Below are positions 33,964 through 39,629 of a stretch of DNA of 39,629 nt, one piece after another. The DNA is from Clostridium beijerinckii HUN142. Its GTDB lineage: Bacteria; Bacillota; Clostridia; Clostridiales; Clostridiaceae. Positions within the stretch are counted from its first letter, which is position 1; every line of letters begins with the position of its first letter. Under the pieces are notes generated by a model. It was not told the DNA's origin, ran no database searches, and saw nothing but the letters and a program-made list of their open reading frames with translations. Location of the stretch: contig NZ_KK211342.1 of NCBI RefSeq assembly GCF_000621745.1, positions 2,660-42,288 of the forward strand, given 5' to 3'. The translations under genes and the position numbers were made by a program.

Positions 33964-35940
33964 ATGAAAAAATTATTGTTTATAACTTGGATTATAACTT
34001 CCGGCTATGGAACAGAAAAATCATTGCTGGATGTTTTAAATATATTAAATAAAGAAGAATATGATATAAGTATCTTACCACTATTTAAAGATTCCAATAC
34101 TCATGTCTATAATGAGAATATAAAAATATTAGACTCACTTATTGATTCTACAAAGGAGGACTATGACGAAAAAAATGCACTTGATCACTATTATAAATTA
34201 CTTGCATCTCCTCCGCTTTTCAATAAACTAATTAATGAAAAATATGATTGTATTATTGCTTGTAATCATAATGCCCCTTCCTACTTTACTTCATATTTAA
34301 ACTGTGATGTAAAGATACTTTGGATCAGGGGGGATATGCGTGAGCTTGACTATACACGACTTGACAAAAATTCAAAAGAATATAAACAAATCAAACAAGA
34401 GTATGAAATGCAAGCTAAAGTTTTAAAGTGCTTTGATTCTATAGCCGTAATTTCAAATGTGGTAGAAAGGTCCTTATTCGAGCTTTTCGGGATAACCAGA
34501 AATGTTGTTAAAATTCCAAATTCTGTAGACCGTGAAAAAATCGACATTTTGAGCAATGAAAAAATTAGTATACCAAATAAAATGCTCTTTACCTCAGTTG
34601 GCAGACTGGATTATAATAAGAATCAAATATTGCTGCTAAAAGCCGCAAAAGAACTTAAAAAATATCGCGATGACTTTATTATTTATCTTTTGGGAGATGG
34701 TGATTACAAGGCAAAACTACAGCAATATATAGAGGATAACGAGCTTACTCAAAATGTTAAACTTCTTGGATTTGTCCCAAATCCATATCCGTATATCAAA
34801 AATTCAATAGCAACAGTTCTGACTTCTTATAGTGAAGGGTTTAGTCTTGCCTTGGTAGAAAGTGTTATGCTGAATACTCCTATTATTTCAACAGATGTTG
34901 GGGTAGCAAACGAATTGGTAGTAAAATATAACTGTGGCCACATCATCCACGGTGATGAAAAAGAACTATCTATGGTTTTGTATATGTACTTGAATAAACC
35001 TGACAATGATAAAGGAATCTTTAACATTGGTGATGACTATGATCTTACGACAGAAGTTAAAAAAACTAAATTCCTAATTGATGAAACAATGCAAAAAGTA
35101 AGCAATATAAAATATAAAAAACTTCCGTACCCAGAAATTACAATAAATTATTCTGAGCTTGACGAGCTTAAAATACAAAATGATCTTATGTATGTACTCA
35201 GAGTTGTAAAAGGCGGTGTGCCTTATGAATATTTGATTAATAGAAGAAGTGGCAATGATAAACTTATTGTTTTTAATAACGGTGCTGTAGTGGGTGGAAA
35301 TGTTACTGTACCTGTCTTCCAAAGACATAGTTGTGCATCACTGTTAAAGACATCCTCTGTTTTCTGTATGGACCCTACACTGTATATAAACGGCTCCTTA
35401 CTCTTTGGCTGTGGCGCTGGAAAAAATGAAGACTATTATCTTGAAAACAGCAGTTTAATATTAAAGCAAATTATATATAAAATGGGCATACAGCTTAGCA
35501 ATACAGTTATTTATGGCACATCTGGAGGCGGATATCTTTCAATTATTATGGGGATATATCTTAAAGGGGCATCGGTAGTGGCTGATAATTCTCAATTTAT
35601 TCTCGCAAATTGGATTTACAAGGAAGTACTTGAAAGTATAATTACTTTTTGTTTTGACAATGCTGAAACTTCATTAAAATATAAAGAACGATTTAATGCA
35701 TTAGATTCTTTTGAAAAGCATAATTATATTCCTAAATTATATATTTATGTTAATTTATGCTCTCATGCAGATAATTCAACTCAATTAGTACCATTTTTAG
35801 AGAGGCTTGAAAATATGAAGAATATTACTGAGTATAATGGTATCAATGTAATTTTACACTATGAACCAGAAAAGGGGCATGAAGGATTAGATATTCAAGA
35901 TGCGATAGATTTTTTATATAAAGTTTTAGATGAAGCTTAA
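33964..35940 (+). CDS. GT4 glycosyltransferase fused to an alpha/beta-hydrolase-like domain
   Basis: 658 aa. Residues 1 to about 375 are a GT-B, GT4-type transferase: SVGRLDYNKNQILLLKAAKE, LGDGDYKAKL, LGFVPNPYPYIKN and the EX7E pair Glu291/Glu299 in SEGFSLALVES. Residues about 395-658 look like an alpha/beta-hydrolase: nucleophile elbow YGTSGGGY with Ser520, and a late His639 in KGHEGLD, with a candidate acidic residue in LCSHADNS. The layout recalls Asp2-like accessory-secretion proteins that modify glycans, but that is only a resemblance. The gene stands alone between a promoter and a terminator. It probably adds a sugar and then esterifies or de-esterifies it. Confidence 0.75.
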   Translation: MKKLLFITWIITSGYGTEKSLLDVLNILNKEEYDISILPLFKDSNTHVYNENIKILDSLIDSTKEDYDEKNALDHYYKLLASPPLFNKLINEKYDCIIACNHNAPSYFTSYLNCDVKILWIRGDMRELDYTRLDKNSKEYKQIKQEYEMQAKVLKCFDSIAVISNVVERSLFELFGITRNVVKIPNSVDREKIDILSNEKISIPNKMLFTSVGRLDYNKNQILLLKAAKELKKYRDDFIIYLLGDGDYKAKLQQYIEDNELTQNVKLLGFVPNPYPYIKNSIATVLTSYSEGFSLALVESVMLNTPIISTDVGVANELVVKYNCGHIIHGDEKELSMVLYMYLNKPDNDKGIFNIGDDYDLTTEVKKTKFLIDETMQKVSNIKYKKLPYPEITINYSELDELKIQNDLMYVLRVVKGGVPYEYLINRRSGNDKLIVFNNGAVVGGNVTVPVFQRHSCASLLKTSSVFCMDPTLYINGSLLFGCGAGKNEDYYLENSSLILKQIIYKMGIQLSNTVIYGTSGGGYLSIIMGIYLKGASVVADNSQFILANWIYKEVLESIITFCFDNAETSLKYKERFNALDSFEKHNYIPKLYIYVNLCSHADNSTQLVPFLERLENMKNITEYNGINVILHYEPEKGHEGLDIQDAIDFLYKVLDEA

Positions 35941-35962
35941 TTTCAAAGGAAAACAAGATTAC

Positions 35963-36006
35963 AATCAAAGAAAATATTTTATAAACTCATTTTCTTTGAT
36001 TTTTTT
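35963..36006 (+). terminator. Terminator of the GT4-hydrolase gene
   Basis: AATCAAAGAAAAT (35963-35975) and ATTTTCTTTGATT (35989-36001), perfect 13 bp, then a T-run. Confidence 0.88.
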
Positions 36007-36274
36007 AATTTTCACAATGTTTTTTATACAAGATAAGCATAATTCTGCACTTGTCATATATATTATATTGTATAGGGACTTAATAACCTCAAATCAATAC
36101 TTAATGTATAAATTAAATTTCAATATTTAACCTATAGCTAAACTAAAAATTACACTTTGTACCTTAGGTAACAGTTTTGATAATATTGGTGTGAGCATAG
36201 CTTATAGACCAAAGGTATAAAGACTTAGTTAAGAAAAAGATAAGCCAATTATTAATTTAAAAGGTGGGATAACT

Positions 36275-36589
36275 TTGTCATATGAATCCCTTTTTATGAA
36301 CAATGCTTCTAAAATACATGACTAAGAAAATGAGAGTGACGTTCAAATCAAGAAAGAAGATAATGCCTAAAAAAATAAATTTAAAGTAGTGGTTAAGCCA
36401 GTTATAACGAATAATATAGGGAATATATCTTGTGCTGTAACTGCTGCGAATGCCGCTGCTATCAAAGCAGCTTCAGCAGCAAATGGAAATAGTAATGCTT
36501 CAGATAAAGCTTGCATTGCAGCTGCTTCCGCAAGAAAAGCTAATCGTATTGTAAACAAAAAGAAGAATAAGAATAAAAAGTGTCAATAA
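36275..36589 (+). pseudogene. Ala/Lys-rich small protein with two in-frame stops
   Basis: TTG at 36275 follows AAAGGTGGG. The frame reads SYESLFMNNASKIHD, stop, ENESDVQIKKEDNA, stop, then KNKFKVVVKPVITNNIGN and CAVTAANAAAIKAASAANGN, ending in a lysine-rich tail KKKNKNKKCQ. The last 66 codons from GTG at 36389 are open, but that GTG has no RBS. The CATAGCTTA box at 36196-36204 resembles a sporulation -10, without a matching -35. It may be a decayed spore protein gene; family not recognised. Confidence 0.55.
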
Positions 36590-36596
36590 TTCTATT

Positions 36597-36630
36597 ACTA
36601 CTCTTAAAATTAGGTGACTTTAAGAGTAGT
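36597..36630 (+). terminator. Terminator after the Ala/Lys-rich pseudogene
   Basis: ACTACTCTTAAA (36597-36608) and TTTAAGAGTAGT (36619-36630), perfect 12 bp, 10-nt loop. Confidence 0.75.
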
Positions 36631-36920
36631 TAGTGTAGTATCTTTATCTTGTCCTCTTCAGAAAATAATTTACATTTCTTTTCTTATGAATAATCTATTT
36701 TCATTGTACTACAAAATTTTATTAATACATGAACTATTCCTCAAAATATCCATATCATTTTACCAAACAATAGCATCTATATTTCTAATGCGTTCTAATT
36801 TATATCTGCCAATCAATAATTAGGAGTAATACAACCACAATACATCATTCAATGTTCATCAAAAGCATAACACTCTGCATCATTTGTATTTCCTCTTAGT
36901 TTTTACTCTTCATTACTCAA

Positions 36921-37064
36921 GTTTATTTTGTACTCTTTGATGAAAACCAACGTCAAATACAGTCTATATATTTAGAGCCTAACTCAGAGGAATGTGGTCT
37001 AATTCCTCTTGAACCTGCTTTTGGAATTTTAATTCTTGAAAAATATGAAGTAATTATTACTTAA
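36921..37064 (+). pseudogene. C-terminal fragment of a third secreted-protein paralogue
   Basis: Reads VYFVLFDENQRQIQSIYLEP, then NSEECGLIPLEPAFGILILE and a stop. It follows the pattern of paralogue 2 (FIIDSDKKVQQLVRIQPSS, then PLIPLKADYKFIIYG). Signal peptide and first half are gone; a stop lies just upstream. Confidence 0.5.
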
Positions 37065-37085
37065 AAGACAATTACAGTGTCTTTT
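37063..37085 (+). terminator. Terminator after the secreted-protein fragment
   Basis: AAAAGACA (37063-37070) and TGTCTTTT (37078-37085), overlapping the stop codon. Confidence 0.65.
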
Positions 37086-37121
37086 AGTTAAATTATTCAT
37101 TCTTCAAAGAACATATTTTAA

Positions 37122-37141
37122 TTTACTACGTCAAATCTACA
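37122..37141. repeat. 20-nt exact repeat, copy 2
   Basis: Identical to 29043-29062; lies downstream of the third secreted-protein fragment. The rest of 37086-37343 holds no gene. Confidence 0.6.
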
Positions 37142-37343
37142 AATTGCGCACTAAAAACTCATAAATCCAATCTATTAAATAATACGATTTTACAATTTGT
37201 TATTTATTTTTATTGATTCATGATAAAAGAAGATTATGTATTAAATTTTTATATTATAAACTTAAAACATTATTCACTTAAAAATATCTTTACATCCACT
37301 ATAAATTAATTTTCTTACTTCTGGATACAGTATTATAATTGGT

Positions 37344-37805
37344 TTAGTTAGAATCTGGGATAATTGTTATCTCATTTGGAGTATCGAATTGTGATGTTTC
37401 AGTCGAACCATCTGATAATTTTGTGACTTTTCCGCCTACAGCAGACTTAACTTGGATAACCGAACCATCTTTAAGTTCTAAAATTAGCAATGTGGGCGAA
37501 CTGCCTTTATTGGTAACTTTTTCTTCTGAATATCCTTGAACTTTAGCAGAATTTAACTGACTTATAATATCTTTAAGTGTTTTAGTTTGGTCAGAGTTAT
37601 CAAAATCAAAATTAAAGTTTTTAGTTTTACTCGCCCCAACTGTTGCTAATTCAATTCTTGCAGATTTTACATTTTCAAATTTAAGTTCCTTTATGTTATT
37701 AGGAAGTTTTGTTGAAACGCTTTTGGAACATCCAGTCGTAAATGTTATGCAGAATATTAAAATTCTTTGAGTAGACCATGGAAAATGTAGTGACCCACTC
37801 TCCAT
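37344..37805 (-). pseudogene. Lipoprotein gene whose start was replaced by the duplication
   Basis: From about 37757 downward it reads ILIFCITFTTGCSKSVSTKL, a signal peptide h-region with lipobox TTGC, then a beta-rich domain (FENVKSARIELATVGASKTK, FDNSDQTKTLKDIISQLNSA, LLILELKDGSVIQVKSAV) ending at 37344. The codons before ILIF come from out-of-frame hydrolase sequence of the inserted duplication, so the original start, basic n-region and RBS are lost. The 153-codon fused frame is still open and might be expressed weakly. The domain is like short clostridial lipoproteins of unknown function. Confidence 0.65.
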
Positions 37806-38394
37806 TTCTTTGACTTACAGAATTGAGTATACTAAATGCAGTTTCAACATTTACTTGTTCTGATTTTTCAAATGCACTTGATACTGCTTTAAATCTATCA
37901 CAATTACATTCAACATTTTCATGCAAATAATCTTATAATGAAAAATTTGTCATAACAAAAAATAGTGAAGATTTTGCTTGATTACTTATGTTACCACGAC
38001 CAGGTTCTACTACCCAAACACTGCCATTGGAATCGCAAATCATATTGTGGCAACTCGAATCTGGTGTATTAACAACTTCAACACTTTTTAAATATTCTCC
38101 TAAGTTTTCAGTACAAATAACTCCTTTAAGTATATCTATTATAAGTTTAGTTGTGTGCGTAACTTTTTTGCTTGGCCTTCTATATAAACCTTTTCCATTT
38201 GAATTAACTACAATATTATTAAAGAACCTACCAAAACAATCCACTCCAAATGATGGATATTTTCCACGTCCTCCATCAACCTGTACAGTAAACCAGTTAG
38301 GATTTCTAGTATCAATAGAATATTTCATGCCATTGTTATCAAAATTAATTCCAATAATTGTATCTTGCCCTCGATAAATAAAACTTGTACACAT
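37755..38394 (-). pseudogene. Broken second copy of the Ntn hydrolase
   Basis: From MCTSF at 38394 it matches the gene at 30059-30769 almost residue for residue to MTNFS. There GTATGG (Val-Trp) has become TTATAA (Leu-stop) at about 37935. The frame goes on with DYLHENVECNCDRFKAVSSA to SMVYSKNFN, then is cut at 37755 at the duplication edge, losing the last 25 or so residues. It keeps the N-terminal Cys and RBS, but the product would lack the C-terminal third. Confidence 0.9.
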
Positions 38395-38541
38395 AAATAT
38401 CTCCCCCCTGCTTACTTTAGTTAAAGAATACTTATTTCTTCATAAAATATCATTATAAATTAATTATACCATATATTGTTTATTTTATATTTCTTGACCT
38501 CAATAATTAGTTTGGATTATAATAATTATGCAAAATGGACT

Positions 38542-38568
38542 GGTGGCAACTTCGGTTGCTGCCTTTTT
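38542..38568 (+). terminator. UUCG-tetraloop terminator, duplication copy 2
   Basis: GGTGGCAAC, loop TTCG, GTTGCTGCC pair over 9 bp with two wobbles, then TTTTTATTTT. The arm sequence differs from copy 1 yet still pairs. Confidence 0.7.
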
Positions 38569-38872
38569 ATTTTGTTGTATATTTTACTCAAACTGAATTA
38601 ATAATTATAATATGATTTTATATTAGTCCAAGAGAGATAGCTTACTATCATTCACCTGATTCTTTTGCTATCTATATTTTTGCACCAAAAAATAAAAGAT
38701 AGATTAAGTATTTTGCTAAATCTACCTTTTATGATGATTATTGATAATATAGTGGACATTATTATAATAATATATATTAATTAATATCTTTTGTACTATG
38801 ATGAAAATGCAGCTAACTCAAGAGCTGCATTTCTTTTATGTATTTTCGCTTTTACAATGGATCGTTATTATT

Positions 38873-39034
38873 TTACCATACTGACATAAAGATTTCCATA
38901 CTATCTATCAATTCATTCTTAACATACTCGTTAATGGTATCTTCTTCACCCTCAAATATTTCTGCTAAATGTAAAATTGTTTCTTGCTCCTCTTCTGGAA
39001 GATCTCTTATTGCATCTATGGTTATATCCTTCAT
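38873..39034 (-). CDS. 53-aa acidic small protein, copy 2
   Basis: ATG at 39034 with the same AAGGTGGTGAT upstream. It reads MKDITIDAIRDLPEEEQETI, then LHLAEIFEGEEDTINEYVKN and ELIDSMEIFMSVW. Compared with copy 1 there is an in-frame loss of four codons near residue 8 and a changed C-terminus. The frame stayed open despite indels, which speaks for selection on coding. Function unknown. Confidence 0.6.
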   Translation of the reverse strand: MKDITIDAIRDLPEEEQETILHLAEIFEGEEDTINEYVKNELIDSMEIFMSVW

Positions 39035-39312
39035 AAAACAAAATCACCACCTTAATGCTGTTGTGGAATATTATATGAAACTCAAATAATCCATAGTATA
39101 AATATTAGAAATTTACTAATATTATAATTAATCATTTTTTCATGGTTTGTCAGATTATAAAAAGACATTAAATTAATTAAAAATTTACCGCATTTTGTTC
39201 TTTTTTCTAAAGTATCCGATATAATAATAGTGGTTTGGTATTCGTGGTCCGTATATATGCATATATACTTAAAGGGATTATATTTCTTGTTGTATAGGAA
39301 AGTATAAAAATT

Positions 39313-39331
39313 CCGATCGCTGAAAGCGCGG
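39313..39331. repeat. Hairpin at the left end of the IS91-type element
   Basis: CCG-AT-CGC-TGAAA-GCG-CGG forms a short stem; IS91-type elements carry such palindromes near their ends. The exact tip of the element is not determined. Confidence 0.4.
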
Positions 39332-39373
39332 TGTAGACTTGTATTGAGTAAATTTATGTGGTAAATTGATGAA

Positions 39374-39629
39374 ATGATTAAGAGTAAATTAAGAATAATA
39401 TTAGAAGAAAATTGGAATGAATTTTATAAAAAATATAAAAATAAAATTAGACCTAATGTTATTGCAGAAGTGAAAAAAGTTATGAAATGCAAGGATATAA
39501 GTAATGGCTACATTGAATTAAAATGTGATGATTGTGGTGAAATAAAGAAAGTTGGATTTACATGTAAAAGTAGATTTTGCACATCATGTGGTAAGGTTTA
39601 TGTTGATAATTGGGTTAACGGAATGCTAG
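39374..39629 (+). mobile_element. IS91-family transposase, N-terminal part (cut by window)
   Basis: 85 codons from the ATG at 39374 to the window edge. It reads MIKSKLRIILEENWNEFYKK, RPNVIAEVKKVMKCKDISNG, then the zinc-finger LKCDDCGEIKKVGFTCKSRF and CTSCGKVY. This is the N-terminal zinc-binding domain of IS91/Y1-HUH rolling-circle transposases; the catalytic HUH and Tyr lie beyond the edge. Duplication copy 2 ends just upstream. Confidence 0.85.

Larger units (their letters stand above)
37755..39291. repeat. 1.5-kb segmental duplication, copy 2
   Basis: Direct repeat of 30130-31701. The left edge lies inside a lipoprotein gene; the right edge is within about 20 nt of the IS91-type element. 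Small indels separate the copies, for example a shorter AT stretch near 38770. Confidence 0.9.

Noticed and set aside
37988..38377. 129-aa plus-strand ORF
   Set aside because: Antisense to the hydrolase copy; a similar shadow exists at 30528-30752.
1..39629. tRNA or rRNA genes
   Set aside because: No cloverleaf with a CCA-type end or rRNA-like sequence was noticed on either strand.

Overview
The window is very AT-rich, codes densely in operons with strong AGGAGG-type ribosome binding sites, and carries spore-surface-like genes, PanBCD, a PocR-type sensor and YvrJ. This suggests a spore-forming Clostridium (sensu stricto); the species cannot be named from sequence alone.

Positions 1-17000 (almost all minus strand) are a surface-glycan region. 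At the left edge lies a DNRLRE/collagen-like protein cut by the window, then a glycosyltransferase-methyltransferase fusion and an 18-cysteine protein behind a good SigK-like promoter. From 15947 down to 3912 runs a long co-directional block: a Maf-type (MAF_flag10/DUF115) glycosyltransferase, a 54-aa ORF, three small carboxypeptidase-regulatory-like beta-sandwich proteins, then a full core set for GDP-route legionaminic acid synthesis (LegB, LegH, LegI, LegG, LegC, a PtmE-like guanylyltransferase, LegF). A PIG-L deacetylase and a GNAT are inserted among them, which hints at a non-standard N-acyl group. Two more beta-sandwich proteins lie upstream, one with a second SigK-like promoter. No flagellar gene is in the window, so the sugar could go to the spore surface or to flagellin encoded elsewhere.

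Positions 17150-20680 hold a pantothenate operon: a DUF2520 Rossmann protein that seems to start at AUU, then panB, panC and panD. Two related hairpin elements of about 192 nt sit at 11783-11974 and 17704-17895, between genes of these minus-strand operons; their arms pair well although their sequences have diverged.

Positions 20900-28700 are a mosaic. A CcdA/TlpA-type thiol-disulfide pair stands between two 5'-truncated pseudogenes (MgtC/SapB and TVP38). After them come DUF378, a junction of multicopper-oxidase and amidase gene fragments, a small sigma-like factor, a frameshifted retropepsin-like gene, an RHH-like protein preceded by 16-bp tandem repeats, YvrJ, a GNAT pseudogene with several stops, and a duplicated-HTH protein.

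Positions 28700-39629 contain two small secreted paralogues plus a third fragment, an Ntn-type amidohydrolase, a soluble PocR-MCP sensor between diverged direct repeats, a GT4-alpha/beta-hydrolase fusion, an Ala/Lys-rich pseudogene, and a 1.5-kb segmental duplication (30130-31701 and 37755-39291). The second copy has a broken hydrolase, interrupts a lipoprotein gene, and ends next to a partial IS91-family element at the right edge.
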